Positions 36,134 through 44,510 are shown, numbered from the stretch's first letter. The stretch is 64,000 nt of DNA from JBMOUD01 sp049319665 (GCF_049319665.1 NZ_JBMOUD010000001.1:682001-746000), one strand, 5' to 3'. The notes: generated from the sequence alone by a model not told the origin. A program made the numbers and translations.

Positions 36134-36464
36134 TAGTAATGCGTCCTGTTCAGGAAAGTGTTCTTTAGTGTAGCGGGTAATAGCTAAATCTCTTAGAGAT
36201 ATAAAATCCAGATCGAGATAGGGGGAATAAAGTGCAGAAACCGCTTCAGCCCCGCAACCAGAGTATTCAGTGCCTCGGCGAAACCCTTCGGCATCTCGCA
36301 TCTAGGAATAAGCGTTGCTTTAAGGGCTTTCTGTGGGAAATGTGTTACCGGGTAATGTCGTTTTGTATCAGAAATGGAATGTTCTTTCACAAACGCGATA
36401 GGGTGGTTGTGTGTGATGACCACCGGAGCGGCCACCATCTATATTGTTATATTGAAAAGAAGCA
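36134..36464. other. Gap between microcin-like module 1 and the yjbD-like gene
   Basis: 330 bp. An 81-codon minus-strand frame (36193-36438) starts just after the microcin-like gene but has no ribosome-binding site and no recognisable family. I cannot decide whether it is a relic or an accessory gene of the module. Confidence 0.35.
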
Positions 36465-36755
36465 TTAAGGCATTGGGTTTAAGTTGAGTGCAGCGCTAAA
36501 GGCGTCTGAACCAATGTGAGCAACATCGACCACCATATCTATCACCCCTCCCACCGTCCCAAATACATTAGCGGGTAAATCACTGAATGAGCCATTCTTG
36601 ATTGATCCTAGTACGCTGATGGCAGATTTAGCAGTAACCCCTGCATCTTGTATCAGTACCCCACCAGAATGGATGGCACTCTTGATATCGCTAACAAGGC
36701 CAATAATTCCAGCCCCAGAGACTTGTTCAATCTCATCATTCAATAATTCTTTCAT
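36465..36755 (-). CDS. Class II microcin-like precursor, beta peptide of module 1
   Basis: 96 residues. The N-terminal 'MKELLNDEIEQVSGAG' matches double-glycine-type leaders of class II microcins (microcin N and H47 have leaders ending SGAG/SGA), so cleavage after about residue 15-16 by a C39-peptidase exporter is expected. The core of about 80 residues is Gly/Ala/Val-rich and amphipathic ('VFGTVGGVIDMVVDVAHIGSDAF') with no Cys. AAGGATATTGA precedes the ATG. It is downstream of its partner at 36832, with a hairpin between. About 65% identical to 40156-40458 by eye. Activity is inferred. Confidence 0.75.
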   Translation of the reverse strand: MKELLNDEIEQVSGAGIIGLVSDIKSAIHSGGVLIQDAGVTAKSAISVLGSIKNGSFSDLPANVFGTVGGVIDMVVDVAHIGSDAFSAALNLNPMP

Positions 36756-36777
36756 TCAATATCCTTAATCTGTAAAA

Positions 36778-36804
36778 GTTGCCATTACCAATGATAATGA
36801 CAAC
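36778..36804 (-). terminator. Attenuator hairpin between the peptide genes of module 1
   Basis: On the minus strand GTTGTCATTA / TAATGGCAAC (one wobble pair) followed by TTTT. The same structure recurs at 40483-40510. It probably limits read-through from the alpha to the beta gene. Confidence 0.65.
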
Positions 36805-36831
36805 TTCTTTCTCTCTAACGATTAGAAACTC

Positions 36832-37095
36832 TTAAGCGTTTTTAAACGGGATGATAGAGGAGATGATCTTAGAAGCGGTGTTAACAACGAAATTCGCTGT
36901 ACCACTGACTGAATGAACGGCAACATCCGCTCCTGAACCTATTACGCCTAATGTATCCCCGAGGATTTTACCGTAATTGCCATTCGCTATGTTGCTGATG
37001 GTTTCTGTCAGTTGATTACCAATACTAGAAAGTTCATCGTGATAATATCCAGCACCAGAGATTTCTAATAACTGCTCGTTTGTGATTTCCTTCAT
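36832..37095 (-). CDS. Class II microcin-like precursor, alpha peptide of module 1
   Basis: 87 residues. The leader 'MKEITNEQLLEISGAG' is very close to the microcin H47 type (MREIT..QL..ISGAG). The core starts YYHDE and is Gly/Ser/Val-rich with 'GSGADVAVHSVSGTANFVVNTASK'. It shares a layout with the beta peptides, suggesting one family and possibly a two-peptide toxin. AGGAGTAGTTT precedes the ATG. The promoter region and leader codons are nearly identical to those at 40775. There is no exporter or immunity gene nearby. Confidence 0.75.
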   Translation of the reverse strand: MKEITNEQLLEISGAGYYHDELSSIGNQLTETISNIANGNYGKILGDTLGVIGSGADVAVHSVSGTANFVVNTASKIISSIIPFKNA

Positions 37096-37717
37096 AAACT
37101 ACTCCTCGATAGCCTTTGTATATAACCATTATTTTAATGGTAAACCGATCTTACGCAAGAGAATTGATTGTCATGCAAGTAATATGCAGTGAAACCATTC
37201 TCAATTACACTATAGAATTCATATCATATATTTTCAAATTTACTTTATATATAAATTAACTAACTGATTTTTATGTATAAAACATATAATTTTATGATTT
37301 GTCTTTTAGTTTTCTCTAAAGCGAAGTATTTTTGATGATAGTTTGGAATGTATTTATGTTAAATGTATGTACAAATATTCTTAATATGATTTCTAAATTG
37401 TGCTTACATATGGGAGTAATTGATTGCATGTACAATTTTAAATAATAACAACCTTTTTATTATGGTTGATGTCTTTGGTGTGGTTTTTTCAATAATTTAT
37501 TTTAAACCTTTACTCAGTCCCTTATTTTAGTGTAATGCCAGCACCGTTGAGCACACTAATATCGAAGTTAAAAATATGTGCTGTAGTCGTTTTGACGCCT
37601 CTGAAATTAACGTGAATTAAAGATGGGAATGAATTAATTAGCATACTTATTTGCAACATTACCAATTATTTCCTATAACAAAAGTATGTATTCATAATGA
37701 ATAGTGATTGAAATAAT
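37096..37717. promoter_or_regulatory. AT-rich divergent region between module 1 and ydeP
   Basis: 622 bp, strongly AT-rich. The part next to the peptide gene (to about 37280) resembles the corresponding stretch upstream of 40775, sharing 'ATATTTTCAAATTT' and the ribosome-binding region, so it probably holds a common promoter. The rest holds the ydeP promoter. No gene above about 36 codons is convincing. Confidence 0.5.
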
Positions 37718-40012
37718 ATGGCGAAAAGACGAAAGGTTCCCGGTATACATCCTTACGATGGTCCAGCTGGCGGCTGGGGGGCATTGAAAGCAACGGCAAT
37801 TGCCGTGCGTACTCAAATGGATATTCTTGTGGCGCCGGCAACGTTGCTACGTACTAACCAACCTAGCGGTTTTGATTGCCCAGGTTGCGCTTGGCCTGAC
37901 AAAGAGCATGGTTCCACATTTCAATTCTGTGAGAATGGCGCGAAAGCGGTGACATGGGAAGCGACCAGCAAACGTGTTACTCCTGAATTCCTTGCAGAGA
38001 ATACAGTAACGTCGCTGCTGGAAAAAACGGATTATGAGTTGGAAGGCTATGGCCGGCTGACGATGCCGCTTGTTTATGATGGTGATACTGACACCCTGCG
38101 TCCTATTGAATGGGATGACGCTTTTAAACGGATTGCCGCCGTCTTGTCGACGCTACGGCCAGAACAAGTCGAATTTTATACTTCCGGCAGGGCATCCAAT
38201 GAGGCGGCGTACCTCTTCCAGCTATTTGCGCGTGAATATGGCACCAATAATTTCCCAGACTGTTCAAATATGTGCCATGAGCCAACGAGTGTCGGTCTAC
38301 CTCAGTCGATTGGTATTGGTAAAGGCACTGTATCGCTGGATGATTTTGACGATGCAGAACTTGTTATTTCCATTGGACACAATCCGGGCACAAATCATCC
38401 TCGTATGATGGGAACATTACACGAACTGGCTCGGAAGAATGTGCCGATCATCGTGTTTAATCCAATGCGCGAGCGGGCTCTCGAACGGTTTGCCGATCCC
38501 CAAAGCGTCCTTGAGATGGCCACCTATACTTCGACCAATATTGCATCAACCTATTATCAAGTGAGGGCCGGTGGGGACGCTGCTGCCTTGAAAGGCATTG
38601 CTAAAGCGGTACTTGCGTTAGATGCTGAAAAAGAGGGGGCGTTAGATCATGCATTTATCGCAGAACATACCCAAGGTTTTGCTGCCTTTGCTGATGACTT
38701 AGCCGCGAGTAATTGGGAGGCTATCGAGCAAGAAAGTGGACTTACGCGTAATGATCTGGAACAGGTTGCACTTGCCTACGTAAAATCCAATGCCACAATT
38801 GTGACCTATGGCATGGGGATCACCCAGCACAATAAAGGGACGGCAAATGTACGCCTCATCGCTGATTTACTATTACTGCGTGGCAATATTGGTAAAGCGG
38901 GGGCCGGTATTTGCCCGCTACGTGGACACTCCAATGTCCAGGGCAACCGAACGGTCGGTATTACAGAGAAACCATCGGCAGATTTCTTAGCAAAACTTGA
39001 AGAAGTATTTGGTTTCATCCCACCCAAAGAGCACGGGCATGATGCAGTTAAGACCATGCAGTCGATGATAGACCGAACGTCGAAAGCGCTCATCTGTCTC
39101 GGTGGCAATTTTGCGATTGCGCTACCGGATCCGGAGCAGAGCCTGCCTGCAATGAAAACGTTGGATTTAAGTGTGCACATTGGCACCAAACTTAACCGCA
39201 GCCATTTATTAGTGGCGAAAGAAACTATTATTCTGCCGTGTTTGGGCCGTACAGAACGGGATCAGCAGGTAGGAGGGCTTCAGTCGGTGACGGTAGAAGA
39301 CTCTATGTCTATGGTGCATGCCTCATCCGGCAAGTTAAACCCGGCTTCAGATTCTCTACGCTCAGAGCCTGCTATTATTGCTGGCATAGCGAAGGCAGCA
39401 ATGCCTGAGAGTAAAGTCCCGTGGATGGAATTGATTGAGGATTACGATCTTATTCGTGATCTGATCGAAAAAACCATACCAGGATTTGATGATTATAATG
39501 CTCGCATTCGTATTCCGGGTGGTTTTCGTATGCCCTTACCGCCGACTGAAAGGAAGTGGCCCACGGCAACAGGTAAGGCTATGTTCTCCGTTTTCTCTGG
39601 GCTTCATGAGAACGAAATAGTGCCTGGTGAGGATATCCTGCGGCTTATTACGCTACGCAGCCACGACCAATATAACACCACTATTTATGCCATGGATGAT
39701 CGCTATCGAGGGGTTTTCGGCCGGCGTGACATTCTGTTTATGAATGATAGCGATCTTCAACGCTTGGGTCTTGAGCATGGCGATGTGGTTGACGTAGAAA
39801 CAGCACTTCCTGGGTGCTCTCAGCGCATGGAAGGTCTTACTGTCATTGCCTATAGTATTTCCCCGGGTTCCGTAGGTGCCTATTATCCAGAGGCTAATGT
39901 TCTTGTGCCGCTACACTATATTGATGAAGAAAGCGGGACGCCATCCTACAAATCGGTGCCAATCAGGATAAAACTGAGATCTAAAGATGTGCTTAAATTA
40001 AAAATAGCCTAA
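37718..40012 (+). CDS. ydeP: YdeP-type molybdopterin oxidoreductase (FdhF family)
   Basis: 764 residues (E. coli YdeP 759). It has N-terminal 'FDCPGCAWPDKEH', 'TSGRASNEAAYLFQLFAREYGTNNFPDCSNMCHEP', 'GHNPGTNHPRMMG', 'LRGHSNVQGNRTVG' and a C-terminal molydopterin dinucleotide-binding domain ('LITLRSHDQYNTTIYAMDDRYRGVFG'). It is related to formate dehydrogenase H but lacks its selenocysteine pattern. In E. coli YdeP is linked to EvgA-dependent acid resistance; its substrate is unknown. It lies between the two microcin-like modules, transcribed oppositely to both. Confidence 0.9.
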   Translation: MAKRRKVPGIHPYDGPAGGWGALKATAIAVRTQMDILVAPATLLRTNQPSGFDCPGCAWPDKEHGSTFQFCENGAKAVTWEATSKRVTPEFLAENTVTSLLEKTDYELEGYGRLTMPLVYDGDTDTLRPIEWDDAFKRIAAVLSTLRPEQVEFYTSGRASNEAAYLFQLFAREYGTNNFPDCSNMCHEPTSVGLPQSIGIGKGTVSLDDFDDAELVISIGHNPGTNHPRMMGTLHELARKNVPIIVFNPMRERALERFADPQSVLEMATYTSTNIASTYYQVRAGGDAAALKGIAKAVLALDAEKEGALDHAFIAEHTQGFAAFADDLAASNWEAIEQESGLTRNDLEQVALAYVKSNATIVTYGMGITQHNKGTANVRLIADLLLLRGNIGKAGAGICPLRGHSNVQGNRTVGITEKPSADFLAKLEEVFGFIPPKEHGHDAVKTMQSMIDRTSKALICLGGNFAIALPDPEQSLPAMKTLDLSVHIGTKLNRSHLLVAKETIILPCLGRTERDQQVGGLQSVTVEDSMSMVHASSGKLNPASDSLRSEPAIIAGIAKAAMPESKVPWMELIEDYDLIRDLIEKTIPGFDDYNARIRIPGGFRMPLPPTERKWPTATGKAMFSVFSGLHENEIVPGEDILRLITLRSHDQYNTTIYAMDDRYRGVFGRRDILFMNDSDLQRLGLEHGDVVDVETALPGCSQRMEGLTVIAYSISPGSVGAYYPEANVLVPLHYIDEESGTPSYKSVPIRIKLRSKDVLKLKIA

Positions 40013-40023
40013 TAAAAATCTGA

Positions 40024-40046
40024 TGGCGCTATTTTAAATAGCGCCA
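40024..40046. terminator. Palindrome after ydeP
   Basis: Perfect inverted repeat TGGCGCTATTT / AAATAGCGCCA starting 12 nt after the ydeP stop. It lacks a T-run but is a plausible 3'-end hairpin. Confidence 0.5.
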
Positions 40047-40155
40047 AGTGCTAATACACAATATGGGGATCAGATAAGCGCGTATCGCCAATGCAAACGA
40101 TATAATGGTGACCGGTTAGTCTGTCACCATTAATGTGAATAATTTATTGGGGTTA

Positions 40156-40458
40156 TTAAACAGTCGGAGCTAGTATTTTTAAACCATTTAACATGACTCC
40201 AAACGCATCTGAGCCGACGTGAGCAATATCGACAGCGATATCAATAACTCCTCCAGCTGTTCCACCAACATTAGTAGCCAAATCATGGAATGAACCACTA
40301 TTTATTGCGCCTAGCACTCCAATGGCTGATTTCGCCGTAACGCCGGTATCTTGAATGAGTCTTCCGCCAGAGTGGAGGGTATTGTTTATATCTTTTAAAA
40401 AACCAACAATGCCAGCCCCGGACACTTTTTCAATATCATCACCAAATAATTCTTTCAT
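40156..40458 (-). CDS. Class II microcin-like precursor, beta peptide of module 2
   Basis: 100 residues. The leader 'MKELFGDDIEKVSGAG' precedes a Gly/Ala/Val-rich core with 'DTGVTAKSAIGVLGAI' and 'GGVIDIAVDIAHVGSDAF'. It is the clear paralogue of 36465-36755. The same ribosome-binding region (AAGGATATT) and a preceding hairpin/T-run are present. The gene is convergent with ydeP. Bactericidal activity is inferred from the leader only. Confidence 0.75.
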   Translation of the reverse strand: MKELFGDDIEKVSGAGIVGFLKDINNTLHSGGRLIQDTGVTAKSAIGVLGAINSGSFHDLATNVGGTAGGVIDIAVDIAHVGSDAFGVMLNGLKILAPTV

Positions 40459-40482
40459 GAAATATCCTTAAACTACAAAAAA

Positions 40483-40510
40483 GTTGCCATTGTCATATGA
40501 CAATGACAAC
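40483..40510 (-). terminator. Attenuator hairpin between the peptide genes of module 2
   Basis: A 28-nt near-perfect palindrome (14-bp stem, one wobble) followed by six T on the minus strand, between alpha and beta genes. It is equivalent to 36778-36804. Confidence 0.75.
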
Positions 40511-40517
40511 TTCATTT

Positions 40518-40775
40518 TTATTTAAAAGGAACAATGGCGGAAATAAGTTTTGACGCCGTATCAATACCAAAATTCACAGTACCACCAATCGAATGAATGG
40601 CGACATCAACGCCTGAACCGATTAATCCACCTACATCTTTGGGTACTGAATAGAAATCATGATTGACTACATCTCGGATGGTATTTGACACTTCGCCACC
40701 AATGTTAGAAAACTCATCATGATAAAAACCTGCACCAGAGATTTCAAATAATTGCGAACTTGTGATTTCCTTCAT
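40518..40775 (-). CDS. Class II microcin-like precursor, alpha peptide of module 2
   Basis: 85 residues. The leader is 'MKEITSSQLFEISGAG'. The core starts FYHDE and has 'GSGVDVAIHSIGGTVNF', paralogous to 36832-37095 (YYHDE / 'GSGADVAVHSVSGTANF'). AGGAGTAGTTT precedes the ATG, identical to module 1. It is probably co-transcribed with the beta gene through an attenuator. A long perfect hairpin lies about 60 nt upstream. Confidence 0.75.
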   Translation of the reverse strand: MKEITSSQLFEISGAGFYHDEFSNIGGEVSNTIRDVVNHDFYSVPKDVGGLIGSGVDVAIHSIGGTVNFGIDTASKLISAIVPFK

Positions 40776-40828
40776 AAACTACTCCTCAATAAATTCATAT
40801 ATAACAATTGGTTAATCTAATTAACACA

Positions 40829-41080
40829 TTAATTATAGTTACCATGAAAACAATTATCATGCGAATTGTTTTCATGGTAACTATAGGATCCGTGCTCTAT
40901 ATTTTCAAATTTTCTTATTAAAAATTTTAATTGATTGATATTTTTATAAAAATCGTTCTTTGTAATGGGCGATAATTTAAAGTACAGAAAATAATGTTCA
41001 TATTTAATCTGTGTATAGATATTCCCATCATAGGCTTCTTTGGATCTTGAAGGTTCGATATGCTTACGGATGATTGTCAA
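40829..41080 (-). CDS. Doubtful small ORF upstream of module 2
   Basis: 83 codons from a TTG start without a ribosome-binding site. The product is polar, AT-coded, with 'YEHYFLYFKLSPITKNDFYKNINQLKFLIRKFENIEH'; no family is recognised. Its 3' third runs through the stretch resembling the module 1 promoter and through the 22-bp hairpin, so it may be a relic or chance frame. If real, it is the only candidate accessory gene of module 2. Confidence 0.25.
   Translation of the reverse strand: MTIIRKHIEPSRSKEAYDGNIYTQIKYEHYFLYFKLSPITKNDFYKNINQLKFLIRKFENIEHGSYSYHENNSHDNCFHGNYN
40834..40885. repeat. 22-bp perfect inverted repeat upstream of module 2
   Basis: Arms 40834-40855 and 40864-40885 are exact reverse complements with an 8-nt loop (ATCATGCG). 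It lies about 60 nt before the alpha peptide gene, in the presumed 5' untranslated or promoter region. There is no T-run. Module 1 has only a degenerate relative (GAATTGATTGTCATGC) at the equivalent place. Confidence 0.85.
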
Positions 41081-41246
41081 TTATGCAGCTTTATCACAGT
41101 TATCACTTTGTAACTGTTAGTATTTTAATCACTTTCTTGGGACTTTTATTCAGAGGCTTATCCTGAAGATAAGCTTAAAAAGCTACACTAAGTCTTAGGG
41201 TTAATTTATTCTTTTTACATCACATCCCACGGTTTGAGAAATCTAC

Positions 41247-41819
41247 ATGTCCTTATCAGAAGCTTGCACTACAACTCACTTGCACTCGATTGCGATAACA
41301 GATGCCAGCATTACGGATATGCAGCAGGTACAACAGATTTACGCCCAGCATGTATTGCATGGTTTAGCCACGTTTGAAACCGAGCCGCCAGATTTAGCCG
41401 AGATGTTGTCTCGTCGGGAGAATATTCTCAGCAAAGGCTTGCCGTATCTGGTGGCAAAATCTGGAGAGCAGGTGCTGGGATACTGTTATTTATCGCCGTA
41501 TCGTCCGCGTTATGCCTATCGCTTTACTGCAGAGGATTCGGTGTATCTTGCTCCGACTGCGCAGGGCAAGGGTGTGGGTAAGAGACTGTTATCTGAGGCG
41601 ATTGAACGGGCAACCCTTGGCGGGTGGCGTCAAATCATATCCATCATTGGTAATAGTGAAAATGTTGCCTCGCAACGCTTGCATGAGTCGCTAGGTTTTA
41701 CCTTGATTGGGCAGTTAACCGGCGTAGGGTTTAAGCATGGTCGTTGGGTAAATACCTTGATGATGCAGCGGGCATTGGGGGAGGGAAATAATACGCTCCC
41801 GGATAATTGCGAAAAGTAA
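41247..41819 (+). CDS. GNAT acetyltransferase, phosphinothricin/methionine-sulfone type
   Basis: 190 residues. It is similar to the PAT/MnaT (YncA) group: 'IYAQHVLHGLATFETEPPDLAEM', 'SPYRPRYAYRFTAEDSVYL', acetyl-CoA motif A 'APTAQGKGVGKRLL' and 'IGNSENVASQRLHESLGF'. It acetylates the amino group of phosphinothricin or methionine analogues. It ends two bases before a Fur box. Confidence 0.88.
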   Translation: MSLSEACTTTHLHSIAITDASITDMQQVQQIYAQHVLHGLATFETEPPDLAEMLSRRENILSKGLPYLVAKSGEQVLGYCYLSPYRPRYAYRFTAEDSVYLAPTAQGKGVGKRLLSEAIERATLGGWRQIISIIGNSENVASQRLHESLGFTLIGQLTGVGFKHGRWVNTLMMQRALGEGNNTLPDNCEK

Positions 41820-41820
41820 C

Positions 41821-41839
41821 GATAATAATTATCATTCAT
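41821..41839 (+). promoter_or_regulatory. Fur box upstream of the siderophore-binding protein gene
   Basis: GATAATAATTATCATTCAT matches the Fur consensus GATAATGATAATCATTATC at 14 of 19 positions, 29 nt before the next start codon. Confidence 0.75.
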
Positions 41840-41867
41840 AACCTTATCTATTCAGGCTAGAGGCCTT

Positions 41868-42983
41868 ATGCGTTATTGGTTGTGGGGAATGTTGTTGGTT
41901 ATGAGTGCCGCTGCGGGGAGTGCGCAAGGCAAAACAGTGGTCGATATTCTCAACCGTAAAGTGGTGGTACCGGATACGCCGACGAGGATTGTGCTAGGAG
42001 AAAGCCGGTTGTTATATACCCTGGCGCTGGTTAGAGACGGCGACCCGGTTAAAAACATCGTCGGCTGGCCGGCGGATATGCAGCGTTACGATAATCAGAG
42101 CTGGCAGTTATATTTAAAAGCCTTCCCGCAAATTAGCCAAATATCGCAGCTCAATGCCACCAGTTATGATCAGTTAAATGCGGAAAAAATCATCTCGCTG
42201 AAGCCGGATCTGGTGATATTACCGCTGTATGCCAAAGATAGAAGCGATCCGAGTTTGCTACGTGGCCAGTTAGAAAAATCAGGTATTCCGGTTATCTATG
42301 TCGATTTACGTGTCGATCAACTTCATAATACGCTGCCTAGCTTGCGCTTATTGGGGCTGGTTTTGAATAGCCAGGCTAAAACCCAACGGTTTATTGATTT
42401 CTATCAGCAACATATGCAGGCGGTTCGCCAGCGTTTGGCAAGCTATCATGGGCCTAAACCGACGGTGATATTGCAATTACACCTCGGCCGTAAAGAAAGC
42501 TGCTGCACTACGGTTTCACACAGTAATCTTGCTGATTTATTGGATTACGCTGGTGGAGACAATATTGCCAGCGGCAAGTTTGGTAGCGTCTACGGTGAAA
42601 TGAACCCAGAAGCGGTGATCGCGGCCAATCCTGATGTCTATATCACTACCGGAATGGGCGGTTCCGATGGCAAGGATAAAAAATCGTTACGCCTTGGTCC
42701 GGGTGTCACCGCACAGCAAGCACAAGACAGTTTCCGACGGATTATGGCTAGCCAACCTATTTTGTCCAGTCTGCGGGCGGTGAAAGAAGGGCGGGCTTAT
42801 GGCGTGTGGCATAACTTTTATCTCAGCCCGTATCATTTGGTGGATGTTGAAGTTTTTGCCAAGGCGCTCTATCCACAGCTCTTTGCCGACCTTGACCCGC
42901 AGCAAACCGTGCGTGAAATCTACCAACGATTCCTGCCAATTCCATTTAATGGGACCTATTGGGATCAGCTTAAGCCGCACTAA
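41868..42983 (+). CDS. Periplasmic iron/siderophore-binding protein (ABC, FecB/FepB type)
   Basis: 371 residues with a signal peptide (cleavage near AQG/K, about 22). It has a class III periplasmic-binding fold: 'VVVPDTPTRIVLGESRLLY', 'ISLKPDLVILPLYAK', 'EMNPEAVIAANPDVYITTG'. It is expected to deliver ferric siderophore to an ABC permease, not encoded here. A Fur box is upstream. Together with the TonB-dependent receptor at 45084 it is probably one iron-uptake locus interrupted by the toxin/immunity pair. Confidence 0.85.
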   Translation: MRYWLWGMLLVMSAAAGSAQGKTVVDILNRKVVVPDTPTRIVLGESRLLYTLALVRDGDPVKNIVGWPADMQRYDNQSWQLYLKAFPQISQISQLNATSYDQLNAEKIISLKPDLVILPLYAKDRSDPSLLRGQLEKSGIPVIYVDLRVDQLHNTLPSLRLLGLVLNSQAKTQRFIDFYQQHMQAVRQRLASYHGPKPTVILQLHLGRKESCCTTVSHSNLADLLDYAGGDNIASGKFGSVYGEMNPEAVIAANPDVYITTGMGGSDGKDKKSLRLGPGVTAQQAQDSFRRIMASQPILSSLRAVKEGRAYGVWHNFYLSPYHLVDVEVFAKALYPQLFADLDPQQTVREIYQRFLPIPFNGTYWDQLKPH

Positions 42984-43366
42984 AACGACGATTTTGGTCT
43001 GTTCAGTTGATGAGCCTTTGAATTATTTAGTTGTTCTTAATAGCGCATTTTATCATTCAAGCGAACGAATGAGGCCAGGGGAAATCGGCCAGAGACGAAA
43101 AAGTGGGCGGACGTACAAAATGACGCCCATAAATATGCGACTTGAGATGGCATCAATTGGACGATCAGAGACACATTATTTCAGCCGCCGGAACCATCTA
43201 AATTTACGTTATCCTGCCGTTAGAGTTACAACTGGTCTGCTTTTTTCTCGTGTTCTAGCAGTTTCGGTCATCGGTGAGGAATCGCTATATTTTCAGACAT
43301 TTTGCTGGTTGATTATTAATCCGTGGTGCCTAAAAATCCTTACAAAGTTAAAGGATAGGATTCCAC
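42984..43366. other. Gap before the HNH toxin gene
   Basis: 383 bp. A frame continuing from inside the previous gene is open through most of it (to 43392) but has no start of its own, and its translation ('SERMRPGEIGQRRKSGRTYKM') matches nothing I recognise. It may be a relic of the segment that brought in the toxin pair, or simply its promoter region. Confidence 0.35.
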
Positions 43367-44500
43367 ATGTTTCAACTTTACCGATCACATGATTTAACCA
43401 ACAGATTAGACCCCGCTGATTTTCAATACATTCTCACACCTTCTGACTCACTAAGAGAAGCCTGTGTACACTACGACCTGTCTTATGAAGCGAACGGTTA
43501 CAGTCTTGTTTTCGGCCTCCCCAAAGAAAAACACTTTTCATCTCCACACGAAAGGCCATATGTACGAAAACATCGTGGCTACGCAGATCCAATTTACGAT
43601 GAGGTAGAGCGTGATTTGCAAATTGGCTGGCTTGTCGGTATGGATACCTCCAAGCGTTGGAGCAGTAACAAAAACCCGTTTTACATCGACGATAACGGCG
43701 ACCTAATTTTTACCCCTACAGTATCATCGAGGCACGCTTGGTTTGAGGGTGAAATCATCAGTGCTTACCGGCACGCTCTTGCCGACAGACAGGGACGTAA
43801 GCCTGCTCCTACTCAACGTATATTCTATGATTATTATGGCCCGACAGTAGTACCAGAGGGCAAAACACTGAACAGTAAAGCCGTTGGTCGTCTGCTGGCT
43901 GCTGGTGGTGTGTATAACGGCAATATTGAAGGATTCCGGCAGACAGCGGAGCAGCTTGGCGGCGATGCAGTGAAGGGTTACGATGGTGTTTTAAACGAAA
44001 CCACGTCCGGCATGATGGTTGCAGCGGCTTCGCTGCTGGTTATCAGGAATCCGATGGCGGCGGAGGAACTAACAAGCTATCTGGGGAAATACAAACAAGT
44101 CCACGTTCTGCTGGATGATATGAACGTTACCCCGCTTAATTACCTTCGCCGTGATCGTGTTAAGTACAACGCGCTGCGTGGGCAATTCAATAACAAAGTG
44201 CGGCCTAATTTCCTTAAATTTCTCTCCGACCACCCTGACGCGTTATCAACATTTGATCCTGATGGCCTGTTACGCCTGGCAAATGGAAATGTACCTTCGG
44301 GGTGGCAGGTTCACCACAAAATCCCCCTAGATGACGGCGGTACAAATGCTTTTGATAACCTGATACTGATCCAAAACTCTCCCTATCATTCCGCACTGTC
44401 AAAGACACAAGCGAGAATCACGAAAGACCTTCCATACAATGCCAGCAGAGATGTTTTGTGGCCTTCACCAAACGGTGTAATTTACCCAGTCGGGAAATAA
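43367..44500 (+). CDS. HNH-nuclease-domain protein, probable toxin/effector
   Basis: 377 residues. The C-terminal 100 residues carry an HNH/Endo VII-like nuclease motif: H316-H317 in GWQVHHKIPLDDGG, then 'NAFDNLILIQNSPYHSALS' with the conserved Asn and His. The N-terminal 250 residues are unrecognised, with no signal peptide or membrane segment. It is followed after 10 nt by a small gene resembling immunity proteins. Stand-alone HNH toxins with such neighbours are typical of polymorphic toxin (T6SS or contact-dependent) cargo. The delivery route is not evident. Confidence 0.75.
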   Translation: MFQLYRSHDLTNRLDPADFQYILTPSDSLREACVHYDLSYEANGYSLVFGLPKEKHFSSPHERPYVRKHRGYADPIYDEVERDLQIGWLVGMDTSKRWSSNKNPFYIDDNGDLIFTPTVSSRHAWFEGEIISAYRHALADRQGRKPAPTQRIFYDYYGPTVVPEGKTLNSKAVGRLLAAGGVYNGNIEGFRQTAEQLGGDAVKGYDGVLNETTSGMMVAAASLLVIRNPMAAEELTSYLGKYKQVHVLLDDMNVTPLNYLRRDRVKYNALRGQFNNKVRPNFLKFLSDHPDALSTFDPDGLLRLANGNVPSGWQVHHKIPLDDGGTNAFDNLILIQNSPYHSALSKTQARITKDLPYNASRDVLWPSPNGVIYPVGK

Positions 44501-44510
44501 GGGGGAAACG

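Noticed and set aside
36193..36438. 81-codon minus-strand frame downstream of microcin-like module 1 as an immunity gene
   Set aside because: No ribosome-binding site, no membrane segments typical of class II immunity proteins, and no counterpart in module 2. Left open in the gap note.
37335..37445. About 36-codon hydrophobic plus-strand frame in the ydeP upstream region
   Set aside because: No ribosome-binding site; in very AT-rich DNA such short frames arise by chance.
42799..43392. 197-codon frame running out of the siderophore-binding-protein gene
   Set aside because: Its first 60 codons overlap a real gene in another frame; the remainder lacks a start and any recognisable homology. Treated as an unexplained gap.
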